Shown: positions 26,694 to 36,927, counted from the stretch's first letter. The stretch is 64,000 nt of DNA from JBKHBT01 sp046542255 (GCA_046542255.1 JBKHBT010000005.1:1-64000), one strand, 5' to 3'. Made by a program: numbers and translations. Notes: generated from the sequence alone by a model not told the origin.

Positions 26694-28721
26694 TTACTTG
26701 ATATAAGTAATTTTATGATACCTTTTCTGGCTATTATTATCAACCTCGATGATGTAAATTCCCGATTCAGCGCAATTTTCTAATTTCCAGGTAAAAGAGC
26801 CAGTATCATTTCTTTGATGAACCAGTTTGCCCGATGTATCGAAAATCCTGATATCGCTATTCGCGGGAATAGAGATAAAAGTTGAGCCATTGAAAGGATT
26901 CGGGAAGCTTGCAATTTCTAAATTCTCTGGTATTGGATTCCCCTCTGTTATCGCTTCCGGGTCGCGAATTCTAAAAGGAGAGTCATTCATATCATAGATA
27001 TGGTCATTAGCGCAGGATGTGATCTTTATAAATGAATTCGGCCTGTCTCCGCTATATACGGGTAATTCCCATCTTACGTAATTTGCGGTTAAGGAGTCTG
27101 CTATAAGGTTCCATGGCCCTTCTCGGCCGGTTGTTGAGAACTCGACTCTTACCATATCGATATATGGCTCACCGCCCTTGGTGAAATAGATAGAAACGCT
27201 CTCGCCACCGATTAATCTTTCGCCGCCAGTTGGATGAATCGTTTGGATAAAAGGACGCTCCGGCCCGGGCATTCTTTGGTAATAAAGATGATAATTGCTA
27301 TCCCAAACCGAATCAGCAGCACTAATCTCGGCATAATAAAGCCCATCTTCAGGAGGCTCGAACTGAATCTTGAAATTCCAAAGAGCCGCTCCAGTATCCG
27401 ATACTGCTATCGATTCGCCATCTTCATTAAAAATTTCTACTCGAGTGTCGCGAGGCCCGCGAGTATAGAGCATATAAAGAGAATCGTAATCCGCATAAAA
27501 TTTGTACATGTCGGTATCTGAAGATGATTCGATGCTGTTTAGGTATTCCTGTGATACATTGCTAAAATGAAGCAAAACCGCACCTGAAACAGTCGATGGC
27601 ACATCCATTTTGGCAGGAGCAGTAATATTCAGGACGGTCCTTGTGATCCATCGATAGCCTTCGGGAAGTGATCCACCTGTGAGATTATACCATCCATTTT
27701 CATAGCCACCCCATCCCATATTAAGATGGAAAAATCCATCTTCTCGCCAGCCATCATTCACAATAGAGTGGCCGCCCTCTTCCATACTCATCATAGACAT
27801 CTGAATAGGTTTGCCCTTCATGAGCGAAATAGCCATTCTATCCATGAATCGCGATGTCATAGGTGATGCGTCATAGGAGCCATAGAATCCCAGCCGGTCA
27901 TTGTATGTATCACCGGAGATGTCTGCTGCTGTGGCGCTGGAAGAATAGGATGCCCTGTTTAAAATGCCTATAGCCAACATGACTCTTGCGACCATGTCCA
28001 TAGTTGGCACAGTGGCATTTGCCCTATTCCATATTATTTCGTCCAGGCTGGCTTCGGGGCCATCGAGATATATTCCCGGCGATGTCCTGCGTGATGTATA
28101 GCTATCATAATGGGTTAGGATAATCTCTTCGGGATGTTGCCAGTATTCGAGTATCATAGCGCAGGCCGTTTGCGTACAGCCAGTAATGCATCTTTCGCCG
28201 GTTTCAGGGTCGATTGGACAATGAGCATTATAAGGCTCGCCCTGGCTCCAATTAGTCTGTATCCAGGGGCCGAATTCCAGATAATCATCCAGCTCAGAAA
28301 GCAAATCGGCATCATTTGATAGATAACGGTTCCAGAGCTGGCGGTTTTCCGAGAGAAGTTCTTTGGGATATTTATCCACAAGGCCGTATTTATGATAAAA
28401 GTCGGTCTTTATGATACTCTGCATTATATTCTGATCAGAAAATGGACGGTAAACACTTTTTTTAGAAAAGGCAATAATTGGATGGAATCTATTGTCCGGC
28501 GCTATTGCGATATAGCCAGAAGGCGATAGATGAAAAATCCATGCAGCAGGCCTGCCATCATCCAAAATCAGCTTGAAGCCATTGCCTTTTATGGAATAAT
28601 TGTATTTATCAAAGCTTTTGATATGGAATTTGGCCACTTTTTCAGCACTGTCGTAATCGATATATTCAGCAAAGGCAAAACTTGCCAGTATCAAGATTGC
28701 TATTAGTAAATATTTTTTCAT
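26694..28721 (-). CDS. Secreted C10-type (streptopain-like) cysteine protease
   Basis: A 675-residue secreted protease. The signal peptide is residues 1-18, followed by an inhibitory-type propeptide (about 20-150, with WIFHLSPSGYIAIAPDNRFHPIIAFS). The C10 catalytic domain begins near GPWIQTNWSQ. The nucleophile is Cys182 (TGCTQTACAMILEYW), the histidine is His318 (GGHSIVNDGW), and N334/W337 lie in FHLNMGWGGYENGW. A pre-peptidase-C-like region and a sheet domain follow. The last 80 residues are a sorting-type domain (SFPNPFNGSTFISIP ... SGIYIIEV). All catalytic residues are present. A GGACGGGG stretch precedes the ATG. It stands alone, separated by about 130-150 bp on each side. Confidence 0.88.
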   Translation of the reverse strand: MKKYLLIAILILASFAFAEYIDYDSAEKVAKFHIKSFDKYNYSIKGNGFKLILDDGRPAAWIFHLSPSGYIAIAPDNRFHPIIAFSKKSVYRPFSDQNIMQSIIKTDFYHKYGLVDKYPKELLSENRQLWNRYLSNDADLLSELDDYLEFGPWIQTNWSQGEPYNAHCPIDPETGERCITGCTQTACAMILEYWQHPEEIILTHYDSYTSRRTSPGIYLDGPEASLDEIIWNRANATVPTMDMVARVMLAIGILNRASYSSSATAADISGDTYNDRLGFYGSYDASPMTSRFMDRMAISLMKGKPIQMSMMSMEEGGHSIVNDGWREDGFFHLNMGWGGYENGWYNLTGGSLPEGYRWITRTVLNITAPAKMDVPSTVSGAVLLHFSNVSQEYLNSIESSSDTDMYKFYADYDSLYMLYTRGPRDTRVEIFNEDGESIAVSDTGAALWNFKIQFEPPEDGLYYAEISAADSVWDSNYHLYYQRMPGPERPFIQTIHPTGGERLIGGESVSIYFTKGGEPYIDMVRVEFSTTGREGPWNLIADSLTANYVRWELPVYSGDRPNSFIKITSCANDHIYDMNDSPFRIRDPEAITEGNPIPENLEIASFPNPFNGSTFISIPANSDIRIFDTSGKLVHQRNDTGSFTWKLENCAESGIYIIEVDNNSQKRYHKITYIK

Positions 28722-28874
28722 ATCCCCGTCCTTATAGGTTTATTGTCGATTTACGTTTCATATAAACATAGCTCTCTATTTACAATATATGAAAATTCCA
28801 TAAAAAAAGAAAGAATCCATTTATTTTTTCGAAATTGTTTAATTTCTTTGAAGCACTAGAAAATTTGCTACAGC

Positions 28875-29654
28875 TTACATCGGTTTATGATTGGGTGTAA
28901 TAAAGAAATTCCAATGATTGTCGATTCTTTTTCGCATCATGGTTTGCTGGAATTTATGCGCCATTTTGAATGCCCTATCGGGCGGCAGGCCTTCTGCCAA
29001 AAATGATGCCATCGCAGTCGAGAAAACGCAGCCGGTGCCGTGGAAATCGCCGGGAAGCCTTCTGCTTCTAAGCTGCACAAAATGGCCGAGATAATACAAT
29101 ACATCGACAGGGTCGCCATCTAAATGGCCGCCTTTTATAATGACTGCGGGGATATCAAATTCTTTTGAAATATATTCTGCAGTTTTTTGCATATCCTTTG
29201 GCGTAACGATAATCTTCCCGGATATCTTCTCGGCCTCGGATATATTTGGAGTTATTGCGAATATCTTCGGGAATAGCCTCTCTTTCATTGTCTTATAGGC
29301 TTTGGGAGTTGTCAATTCAAAATCTGTCGATGAGCGAATCAGTGGGTCTAAGACAATATTGGGAAGGCCGTATTTTATCAAAGTATCGACCAGGGCATCC
29401 ACCATGCGAAACTGGCCGATCATACCGATTTTTACAGCATCGATAGTATGCTCTTCGACAATGGCGCTAATCTGGTCTTTGACAACTTCAGGTGAATTAT
29501 GATAGTTCTTATAGAAATGTTCGGCATTTTGTACGGTATTATTTGTTATCACGCCTACTGGACGTAGACCGATTCTGGATGCAACCTGCAAATCCGTAAT
29601 AAAACCAGCACCAGCCGAAGGGTCGAGGCCGGATATGATCAGGATATTTTTCAA
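28875..29654 (-). CDS. thiD: Hydroxymethylpyrimidine / phosphomethylpyrimidine kinase
   Basis: ThiD phosphorylates HMP and HMP-phosphate in thiamine synthesis. The 259-residue product shows SGLDPSAGAGFITDLQ at the N-terminus, KIGMIG, VLDPLIRSS, TPNISEAE, IKGGHLDGDPVDVLY and the catalytic-loop DFHGTGCVFS with the anion-hole GTGC. Length is normal. It starts with TTG, overlapping the rlmD stop by four bases (TTGA), and is the last gene of the six-gene operon. No other thiamine gene is in the window and no TPP riboswitch was seen in front of the operon. Confidence 0.93.
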   Translation of the reverse strand: MKNILIISGLDPSAGAGFITDLQVASRIGLRPVGVITNNTVQNAEHFYKNYHNSPEVVKDQISAIVEEHTIDAVKIGMIGQFRMVDALVDTLIKYGLPNIVLDPLIRSSTDFELTTPKAYKTMKERLFPKIFAITPNISEAEKISGKIIVTPKDMQKTAEYISKEFDIPAVIIKGGHLDGDPVDVLYYLGHFVQLRSRRLPGDFHGTGCVFSTAMASFLAEGLPPDRAFKMAHKFQQTMMRKRIDNHWNFFITPNHKPM

Positions 29655-31036
29655 GTATCGCTCTCTGTTTCTTTAAGGACGAGCCTTGTAACCGTCTCGA
29701 CATGATAAGTATGCGGAAACATATCGACTGCACGAACCTTTTCAAGGCGATACATATCAGATATATAATTAATATCACGCGATAAGCTAACAGGATTGCA
29801 TGAAACATATACAATCTCTGGCGGGGCTTCGCGCATTATGGCACGCAAAGCCTTCTTGCCGATACCACTTCTCGGTGGATCGAAAACAAGCACATCAGGA
29901 TTGGAGATTTCTCTGAGCTGGTGAAGGCCTTTACGAAGCGTATTAGCAATATACATGACATCCTTAATGCCATTTCTTTTGGCATTTGCCATAGCATCTT
30001 CGACAGCCTCTTCTACAATCTCGATTCCATAGATTAGCTCGAATTTATGAGCCAGTGGAAGCGATAATGTCCCGATACCCGAGAAAAGGTCCCAAAGTGT
30101 TTTACCGGGATTGGTAAAACGGTCAACCTGCTTCACAAGAAGCGGTGTCGCATAAATATTTGTCTGGAAAAAACTCACCGGTGATACACGAAATGTAACA
30201 TCACCAGCATCCTGCTCGAGATAATCTATGCCATAGAGAGTTTCCATATCCCCGGTTGCAGTTCCGCCTGAGCCTTCATTGATAAATACTCCGGCGCCTT
30301 TCATTGTAGAAAATTTCGCAGACAGATTCTGAAAAATCGGCTCGAATATCATTTTGGAATCTCGATCGTTTATAGTGATATAGGCAAGAAATTCATCTTT
30401 TGTATTGAAGCGGAGAGTCAAATAGCGAAGGTCGCCTGATTTGGTATGGGCATCATAGGCCGTTAATCCGGTTTGGGCGATCTCTTCGAGAAGGCCGCGC
30501 ATAAAATCATTGGAAAGTTCAGGTAAAAGCAAGCAATCATCAGCTTTTATGACACTGGCAAAGTCGCCGGGCTTTCTAAGGCCGAGAATAACATTGCCTT
30601 TATCACCTGTTCCGAATGCAAATTCCATTTTGTTTCGATGGCGGAATTTTCTTGGCGAAGGTACGATTGTTTCAAAATCGACAGTGGATAGGTCGATTTC
30701 GCCGATTCTTTCAAGAGCATCTTTGATAAGCTCCTCTTTGAAATCCAACCTTGTTTGATATTCAATATCCAGGAAACGGCAGCCGCCACATATTCCAAAG
30801 TGAGGGCATTCCGGTTCTTTTCTTTTGGGATGTTTTTCGCCGATTATCTCGAGTGTTTTGGCTTCCAGATAGCTTTTCTTCTTTTTATAGACTTCGACTT
30901 TTGCTTTTTCGCCAGGATATGCGCCATTTACAAAAACAATAATCCCATCCTCGCTTCTTCCCAATCCAAGGCCTTCCGGAACCATCTTCTCTACTTTAAC
31001 CTCTAAAATATCGCCTTTTCTTATAGTTTTGCCCAT
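29651..31036 (-). CDS. rlmD: 23S rRNA (uracil-5-)-methyltransferase, RlmD/TrmA family
   Basis: A 461-residue RNA m5U methyltransferase of the RumA/TrmA family. It has an N-terminal TRAM RNA-binding domain (1-60), cysteines in the ECPHFGICGGC stretch for an iron-sulphur cluster, and the AdoMet fold (DLFSGIGTLSLPLA). DPPRSGIG and the catalytic Cys in YVSCNPVSLSRDI are present. The cluster makes the U1939-type RlmD/RlmCD assignment more likely than TrmA, but the target base is not proved. GGGAG precedes the ATG. It lies between the rmlA-like gene (52 bp) and thiD (overlap). Confidence 0.88.
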   Translation of the reverse strand: MGKTIRKGDILEVKVEKMVPEGLGLGRSEDGIIVFVNGAYPGEKAKVEVYKKKKSYLEAKTLEIIGEKHPKRKEPECPHFGICGGCRFLDIEYQTRLDFKEELIKDALERIGEIDLSTVDFETIVPSPRKFRHRNKMEFAFGTGDKGNVILGLRKPGDFASVIKADDCLLLPELSNDFMRGLLEEIAQTGLTAYDAHTKSGDLRYLTLRFNTKDEFLAYITINDRDSKMIFEPIFQNLSAKFSTMKGAGVFINEGSGGTATGDMETLYGIDYLEQDAGDVTFRVSPVSFFQTNIYATPLLVKQVDRFTNPGKTLWDLFSGIGTLSLPLAHKFELIYGIEIVEEAVEDAMANAKRNGIKDVMYIANTLRKGLHQLREISNPDVLVFDPPRSGIGKKALRAIMREAPPEIVYVSCNPVSLSRDINYISDMYRLEKVRAVDMFPHTYHVETVTRLVLKETESDT

Positions 31037-31088
31037 AGACTCCCTAATTTATTTAATAAAATTGGCTACTTCATTGTTTTGATAAAAT

Positions 31089-31820
31089 CTATTTGCTCTT
31101 TTTTTCCCAGGCTGCCACTGTTCTGATTGTTTCATAATATGCATCGATGGAACCGCCGGCATCTGCCCAAAAGCCCGAAAGAACTGAATATTTTAGATTG
31201 CCTTCTTTGAGATAGGCATTATTAACATCGGTGATTTCCATTTCGCCTCGGTCAGATGGCTTCAAGGACTTGATCTTGTCGAAGACGGTATTGTCATAGA
31301 GGTATATGCCTACAACAGCATAATTGCTTGGCGGTATCTTCGGTTTTTCAATAATTTCAACGACCTCATCATCCTTGAATTTTGCGACTCCATAGTCAGT
31401 AGGATCTTCGACCTCTTTCAATAATATGCGGCCGCCAGAGTCCTGCTTTTCAAAATCTTGAACAGCCTTTTTCAGATTGGTCTCGACAATATTATCACCG
31501 AGATAAACCACCACTTTATCATCATCGACAAAATGTTCGCAAAGCCCAAGAGCTTCGGCAATTCCGCCTTCGCCACTCTGATATGTATAGTTTATATGCT
31601 TCAGGCCAAATTCTGCTCCATTTCCAAGAAGCCGCAGGAATTCTCCAGCATGATTTCCGCCGCAAACTATCATAATATCATCTACTCCAGCCTCAACAAG
31701 TGCCTGAATAGGGAAATAGATCATCGGTTTATTGTAAACGGGCAGAAGATGTTTATTGGTAATATTTGTCAAAGGCCTGAGCCTCGTACCAAGTCCACCT
31801 GCCAGTACTACGCCTTTCAT
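31089..31820 (-). CDS. Short-form glucose-1-phosphate thymidylyltransferase-like nucleotidyltransferase
   Basis: A 243-residue sugar nucleotidyltransferase of the RmlA type, activating a sugar-1-phosphate with dTTP or UTP. Motifs are VVLAGGLGTRLRPLT (nucleotide loop), NKPMIYFPIQALVEAG, YLGDNI (metal-binding Asp), EKPKIPPSNYAVVGIYLYD and RGEMEITDVNNAYL. It lacks the C-terminal extension of the about 290-residue E. coli-like RmlA, as do other short forms. AAAGGAG precedes the ATG. No other dTDP-sugar genes are next to it; it sits in a mixed operon after lon. Confidence 0.85.
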   Translation of the reverse strand: MKGVVLAGGLGTRLRPLTNITNKHLLPVYNKPMIYFPIQALVEAGVDDIMIVCGGNHAGEFLRLLGNGAEFGLKHINYTYQSGEGGIAEALGLCEHFVDDDKVVVYLGDNIVETNLKKAVQDFEKQDSGGRILLKEVEDPTDYGVAKFKDDEVVEIIEKPKIPPSNYAVVGIYLYDNTVFDKIKSLKPSDRGEMEITDVNNAYLKEGNLKYSVLSGFWADAGGSIDAYYETIRTVAAWEKKSK

Positions 31821-31843
31821 TTAGTCTCCTTTATTAATAATTA

Positions 31844-34171
31844 TTATTCATTATTTCTTTTTTTGATATCGAAGATCTCTTCTAAAACCCTATCAGCCGA
31901 TTTGCATAGCCTGATATCGAGGCCTTTTTTGATTTTTTCATCGACTTCTTCGAGGTTTTCGCTATTGGCATATGGCAAATAGACTCTTGTAGCCTCGTAC
32001 ATTTTCGCAGCTATAAGCTTTTCGGGCAAACCACCGACAGGGAGTATTCTTCCCGAAAGCGTAATTTCTCCGGTTATCGATGTATTTCTCGGAAAGATTT
32101 TGCCAGAAAATGCGCTGAATATAGCCATTGCAAGAGTAACGCCAGCCGAAGGCCCATCTTTGGGAACGGCTCCGCCTGGTATATGGATATGCACATTATT
32201 CTCTGAAAATTTTTCATTATCGATATCCAATTCAACGGCGCGAGATTTTATGAAGCTGAACGCAGCTTTAGCACTCTCCTGCATCACATCGCCCAATTGT
32301 CCGGTCAGCGTGAGTTTGCCACTTCCCGGCGATAGAGCGGTTTCGACCAGTATAGCATCGCCGCCGGATGGCGTCCATGCCAGGCCGATAGATGCGCCTG
32401 GTGCGAGTTTTTCGGGGATAGCATCTCTTGTGCTTTTGGCGACTCCGAGTATATCGCGAAGCATTTTTTCGGATATGCGCTTGAATGGTGCTTTGCCTTT
32501 CTTTATCTTGTTATAGACGTATTCACGCATGATCTTCTTTAGCTCACGCTCCAATTGACGAACTCCAGCCTCGCGTGTATATTCCTGTATGATTTTACGA
32601 ATTATTGGAGATGTAAACTGAATATCGTCTGGTTTTATGCCGTGCTCTTTGGCAGCTTTCTTAATGAGAAAGCCCTGTGTAATTTTCTCTTTTTCGATTT
32701 CGGTATAGCCAGGAATCCGAAGCATTTCCATTCTATCCATGAGTGGTTCGGGAATGCCATAGGTTGTATTGGCAGTGGTAACAAAAAGTACTTGAGACAG
32801 GTCATATTCGATTTCCATATAATTGTCCATGAATGTATTATTCTGTTCCGGGTCGAGAACTTCGAGAAGTGCGCTGGCTGGGTCTCCATGGATAGATTTT
32901 CCAAGCTTATCGACCTCATCGAGCAGGAAAATCGGATTGACCGTGCCAGCCTTTTTCATCGACTGGATTATCTTGCCGGGTAGAGCGCCAATATATGTCC
33001 GCCTATGGCCGCGAATTTCCGATTCATCATCGATGCCGCCAAGAGAGATGCGGACAAATTTCCTGCCCATAGCTCTTGCAATGCTTTTACCCAGAGATGT
33101 CTTACCGACTCCCGGAGGCCCGACAAGACAAAGGATAGGCCCACGAATTACGCCCGTATGTTGAACAAGGGCGATGTGTTCTAAGATTCGCTTCTTTACA
33201 TCGACAAGATTGTAATGGTCTTCATCGAGAATCTTTTTTGCCTTTTCGATATCTGTTTGGTCTTTTGATTTTTTGCTCCATGGAATATCGAGAATCCATT
33301 CGATATATGTCCTTGCAACGCTGGCTTCTGCTGATACTGGATGCATCTTGGAAAGCCTTTTTATTTGCCTTTCAACGACCTCGACAGCGGTTTTTGGAAG
33401 CTTCTTTTTCTTAAGCTTCGCACGATATTCATTGACCTCTTGCTGAAACTCGCTTTTGTCACCAAGTTCTTCTTGGAGGGCTTGCATTTTCTGCCTGAGC
33501 AGGAATTGTTTTTGATTATCTGCGATTTTATCCTGAACCTTATCCTCAATTTCATTGGAATATTTCTGTACTTCCAGCTCTACCATAAGAAACTCGATGG
33601 CTTCCTTTAGCATTTCTGCTATTGTGTCCTTTTCGAGAATTTCCTGAATATCATGATAATCGAGATTTACATGTGCGAGAATGAGATTAACAAGTTCGAT
33701 AGCCGGAGGCTGCCTGAGCAGAATACCACGGGCTATCTCATCGGGAATAGTATCATCGAGAGCTATGAATTCTTCAAAGGCATCTATAACGCGCCTATAA
33801 AGTGCTTTTTCGGTCTCTGGCTTCGTTGATATAATCGGTGCAATCTCGCATGTTGCTTCAACGAAATTGGGATTTGTCGAAAACCGAATCACCTTTCCGC
33901 GATCGATTGGGCTTATGACTACCTTGAGAATACCATTTGGCATTCGAATGACCTGCTGAATCTCGCCGATTGTGCCTGTTCTATACAAATTGGATGCTTC
34001 TGCATCGCCTTCGGTAATTTTCTGAGCTACAAGAAAGACTTTATTATTTGTCTCAGACGCATGGTCCACGGCCTTGATAGTCTTATCTCGACCAACGATG
34101 ACGGGCATAGTGCCGCCGGGGAAAAACACAAGATTCCTAAGTGCGATTACGGGTAAGCTTTCTATATTCAA
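31844..34171 (-). CDS. lon: ATP-dependent Lon protease
   Basis: Cytosolic AAA+ serine protease for damaged and regulatory proteins. The 775-residue product has the N-terminal substrate domain (LPVIALRNLVFFPGGTMP), a central coiled coil, Walker A GPPGVGKTSLGKS and LLDEVDKLG as Walker B. The C-terminal protease domain has the Ser675-Lys718 dyad (DGPSAGVT and LPEKLIAAK), spaced 43 residues apart as in E. coli. It begins at a TTG nine bases after AAGGAG. It is third in the operon; no heat-shock element was recognised upstream. Confidence 0.97.
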   Translation of the reverse strand: MNIESLPVIALRNLVFFPGGTMPVIVGRDKTIKAVDHASETNNKVFLVAQKITEGDAEASNLYRTGTIGEIQQVIRMPNGILKVVISPIDRGKVIRFSTNPNFVEATCEIAPIISTKPETEKALYRRVIDAFEEFIALDDTIPDEIARGILLRQPPAIELVNLILAHVNLDYHDIQEILEKDTIAEMLKEAIEFLMVELEVQKYSNEIEDKVQDKIADNQKQFLLRQKMQALQEELGDKSEFQQEVNEYRAKLKKKKLPKTAVEVVERQIKRLSKMHPVSAEASVARTYIEWILDIPWSKKSKDQTDIEKAKKILDEDHYNLVDVKKRILEHIALVQHTGVIRGPILCLVGPPGVGKTSLGKSIARAMGRKFVRISLGGIDDESEIRGHRRTYIGALPGKIIQSMKKAGTVNPIFLLDEVDKLGKSIHGDPASALLEVLDPEQNNTFMDNYMEIEYDLSQVLFVTTANTTYGIPEPLMDRMEMLRIPGYTEIEKEKITQGFLIKKAAKEHGIKPDDIQFTSPIIRKIIQEYTREAGVRQLERELKKIMREYVYNKIKKGKAPFKRISEKMLRDILGVAKSTRDAIPEKLAPGASIGLAWTPSGGDAILVETALSPGSGKLTLTGQLGDVMQESAKAAFSFIKSRAVELDIDNEKFSENNVHIHIPGGAVPKDGPSAGVTLAMAIFSAFSGKIFPRNTSITGEITLSGRILPVGGLPEKLIAAKMYEATRVYLPYANSENLEEVDEKIKKGLDIRLCKSADRVLEEIFDIKKRNNE

Positions 34172-34191
34172 AATATTAACTCCTTGTTAAG

Positions 34192-35439
34192 CTAAAATTT
34201 ATACATCACGCCGATTAGCATATTGGTCCCGGCGCTGGAACCAGCTAAATTGGGCTTGATATTTAAATCTATTAATAAATTATTAAAATGTAGCATTATA
34301 CCGATATCGATTCCAAAACCTGCCAGAAATTCCTGAGTGAATTCATAATCGCCAGCATCCAGCTTAAGGCGGCCGATATCGACTCCAGCCCCGGCATAGA
34401 GCAGAATAGGATCGATATAGAAGAAATTGTAATCGGCCTGGACAGCCAGTAGCAAAGTCTTTGCGCTTTTTACCTTGGCGGGGTTTTCAATAACTTCGAA
34501 GGTATCACGTATTGCCCTATGGACTGTATCGACAACAAATTGTTTATTGATTCCGGTGCTTCCAATAAGAAGCCCACCACGAAAGAGCCATTTATCGTTA
34601 AGATAACCACCAGTTAGTTGGAAACTATTAAGTGATGCAACCTGGAATTTTTCCAGAGATAGCACCGAGTCCATTACATACGCAGAACCATCGTAATTGA
34701 ATTCAAATTTATTTCGCGGATTGAATGAAACAAAATGAAAACCGGCCATTCTTTTGCGCGAGACCCTGAAATCCTTGCGAGACTGCTCGATTTCCATCTG
34801 TCTTTCCATCTCGAGGCGTTTTAATTCCACCTGCTTGCTTGCAATCCGCTTTTTAGATTCTTCCTTTTCGAGCATGATATTCAGCTCATTCTTTGCACCC
34901 TCTGCCTGCGATTCGAAAACACCACCGGGATTTTTGCTAAGGTATTGCTCAAGGTATTCTACGCCCTGTCTCGCAAGGTCTTTATCATCATTTTCCAGGG
35001 CTTTGTCTCGATAGAGTAGGCCGAGATTAGCATAATATTGTGGCCTGACTTCGACAAGTTCTTTCCATATTGGCAAAAATTCATAATTATCCATCACTTC
35101 CAGGGCTTTTTGCCATGTCTGGGCAGCGAGATCTTCATCGCCCAGTTTTTTTGCGACTCTTCCGGCATATAGAATAATCCAGGGGCTTTCGGGCTTTAGT
35201 TCCATCGCTTCGACAAGATAGCCCTGTGCGCTTTCGTATTCACCATTTTCATAGAGAGCTTTGCCGAGATTGTATAAGAACACGGCATCATCTTTTCTAC
35301 TCGGATATTCTTTGATTAGGGCATCTGAGGTTTTGCCAAGCGATCTTGGCTCATCAGGAATATTAAAATGCTCCTGAGAAAAACTTGATATTACAAGTAA
35401 TAACAAAAAAACGACTAATAATCCATCTCTGATCTTCAT
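34192..35439 (-). CDS. Secreted TPR protein with C-terminal beta-rich domain
   Basis: A 415-residue exported protein. A signal peptide (1-22) is followed by TPR-like repeats (about 50-190, for example FLYNLGKALYENGEYESAQGYLVEAMELKPES). Then comes a Lys/Glu/Met-rich coiled coil (about 190-235) and a C-terminal region of about 180 residues. The last part has alternating short strands ending in GVMYKF, as in outer-membrane beta-barrel or porin-like domains. It may be an outer-membrane-associated scaffold. AAAAGAGG precedes the ATG. It lies 12 bp after the transglutaminase-like gene and 20 bp before lon. Function unknown. Confidence 0.7.
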   Translation of the reverse strand: MKIRDGLLVVFLLLLVISSFSQEHFNIPDEPRSLGKTSDALIKEYPSRKDDAVFLYNLGKALYENGEYESAQGYLVEAMELKPESPWIILYAGRVAKKLGDEDLAAQTWQKALEVMDNYEFLPIWKELVEVRPQYYANLGLLYRDKALENDDKDLARQGVEYLEQYLSKNPGGVFESQAEGAKNELNIMLEKEESKKRIASKQVELKRLEMERQMEIEQSRKDFRVSRKRMAGFHFVSFNPRNKFEFNYDGSAYVMDSVLSLEKFQVASLNSFQLTGGYLNDKWLFRGGLLIGSTGINKQFVVDTVHRAIRDTFEVIENPAKVKSAKTLLLAVQADYNFFYIDPILLYAGAGVDIGRLKLDAGDYEFTQEFLAGFGIDIGIMLHFNNLLIDLNIKPNLAGSSAGTNMLIGVMYKF

Positions 35440-35451
35440 CGAAAACCTCTT

Positions 35452-36927
35452 TTATTCTTTGATTTGTTTTATTTCATAATCTAGAACTTCTACATCGAAT
35501 TTGCCCAGGCTGCCATCGACTTTTGCCAGGCCTTCCCAGAGCGTAATATGTACTGCAGAAAAGAATTCGGCTTCGCCCGTTGAGGGGTCTATTGGTAGCC
35601 ATGTTTTCTTATCTACGAGTACTTCTGCCCAATGATGTGTGGAAAAATGCTTGCTGGTATAGATAATCCCACCAACGAGTCTTGCTGGAATGCCGAGCGA
35701 GCGAAGCATGGTTACTGCGATTTGGGCCTGTGTAAGGGCATTGCCTTCCTTTTTGATGAATCCGCGTCGAGTGCCATTTTCTTCTATGACATATTCAATC
35801 GAATCTGCAACATAATCCACAATCGATTTGGCTGCTTCCCAGCTATTACCATTTTCACCAGCTATTCTTATTGCGGTTTTTGAGATTGCTGTATCGCCTG
35901 TTGGATATGATGATGTTGCCATGAAATATTGCGATAGGTCATCCAAAAAGTCAGTATATGGATAGTCCATAGCCTTTTTGCTTTTGAATCTTTTGGCTTC
36001 GATTTTGAATTCACCGGATATAGTATTATTCTCTATATCGCCTTTGAATTTTTGATTCCATGTATCGACATAGATTTTGGGTTCATTTTGATTTTTTTTG
36101 TCGAAAGAAATCGGGACAGAGACATTGGCCTCCATCTCTTCGACCAGATAGGGATGTTCAAATGTGACATTTGATTTGGCAAATTTAGTCATTTCTCCAT
36201 ATACTTCGGAATATTCTGCTTTTTTTAGCTGGAGAGTATCCAGCTCATCTGTTGCATGAAGGCTTATCTCTTCGGAAGGAATTTCAAAATTTAGTACTTT
36301 TCTTGTATTTTTATCGATTATTGCATTTGCAGAATTGCCCATAAATTTAAACTGAAGCCTCTGAGCATCGTGGCCTTTATAATCGAGTTCAGAGCCGGAA
36401 ATAACATTGAGAAAGCCTTTTTGAAACACCTGTGGCATATAAATCGCAAATTCTGTACTACTTTTTTTGAGATTTAATATCTTTGCGATTATAAAGAAAT
36501 GGTCAAATACCGAACTGTCAATGATATAAGTGTCTGGATTCAAGAAGAAAGAAGTCGTCTTTGGCTCGCCCTCCTGAATAATTCTGACACCAACAGAATC
36601 GGCAGCAAAGGAACAGAACATCTCACGAGATTTGTCATTGAGTGAGAGTTCGAGGTGGTAGTCGATTGGCTTGTGATGGATATCCAGAATGGTTTTTGTG
36701 ATCATCGAGCTTTTGGCATTTTGGCCTTTATAGTTTAGCTTCATAAAGATGCGGCTATTTAGGACATATTGCGAGTCCTTTCTTTCGATACTATGTTTCA
36801 TGAATCCGGCTGGATTATTTGCCACATCTATACGATAAAAAGCATCTTCAGCAGAAAATACCGAAAAGACGGCAATGAAAATTGCGGCCAATATAAAAGT
36901 TTTTATATCTAATATCCTTATTCTCAC
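35452..36927 (-). CDS. Exported transglutaminase-like fold protein lacking the catalytic cysteine
   Basis: A 491-residue exported protein with a signal peptide (about 1-26), an all-beta N-terminal region and a transglutaminase-like domain near the C-terminus. The domain is recognised by TMLRSLGIPARLVGG, HHWAEVLVD and WLPIDPSTGE. In active members the helix begins GDC, with the nucleophile; here it reads EGNALTQAQ, with Ala397. His432 and Asp447 of the triad remain. It is therefore probably a binding protein rather than an enzyme. GTG start with GGGAGG six bases upstream. It is the first gene of the six-gene operon, so the promoter should lie in 36928-37108. Confidence 0.8.
   Translation of the reverse strand: MRIRILDIKTFILAAIFIAVFSVFSAEDAFYRIDVANNPAGFMKHSIERKDSQYVLNSRIFMKLNYKGQNAKSSMITKTILDIHHKPIDYHLELSLNDKSREMFCSFAADSVGVRIIQEGEPKTTSFFLNPDTYIIDSSVFDHFFIIAKILNLKKSSTEFAIYMPQVFQKGFLNVISGSELDYKGHDAQRLQFKFMGNSANAIIDKNTRKVLNFEIPSEEISLHATDELDTLQLKKAEYSEVYGEMTKFAKSNVTFEHPYLVEEMEANVSVPISFDKKNQNEPKIYVDTWNQKFKGDIENNTISGEFKIEAKRFKSKKAMDYPYTDFLDDLSQYFMATSSYPTGDTAISKTAIRIAGENGNSWEAAKSIVDYVADSIEYVIEENGTRRGFIKKEGNALTQAQIAVTMLRSLGIPARLVGGIIYTSKHFSTHHWAEVLVDKKTWLPIDPSTGEAEFFSAVHITLWEGLAKVDGSLGKFDVEVLDYEIKQIKE

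Noticed and set aside
28722..36927. TPP riboswitch ahead of the thiD-containing operon
   Set aside because: I looked for THI-box-like sequence before the operon start and before thiD and saw none; thiD overlaps rlmD directly.
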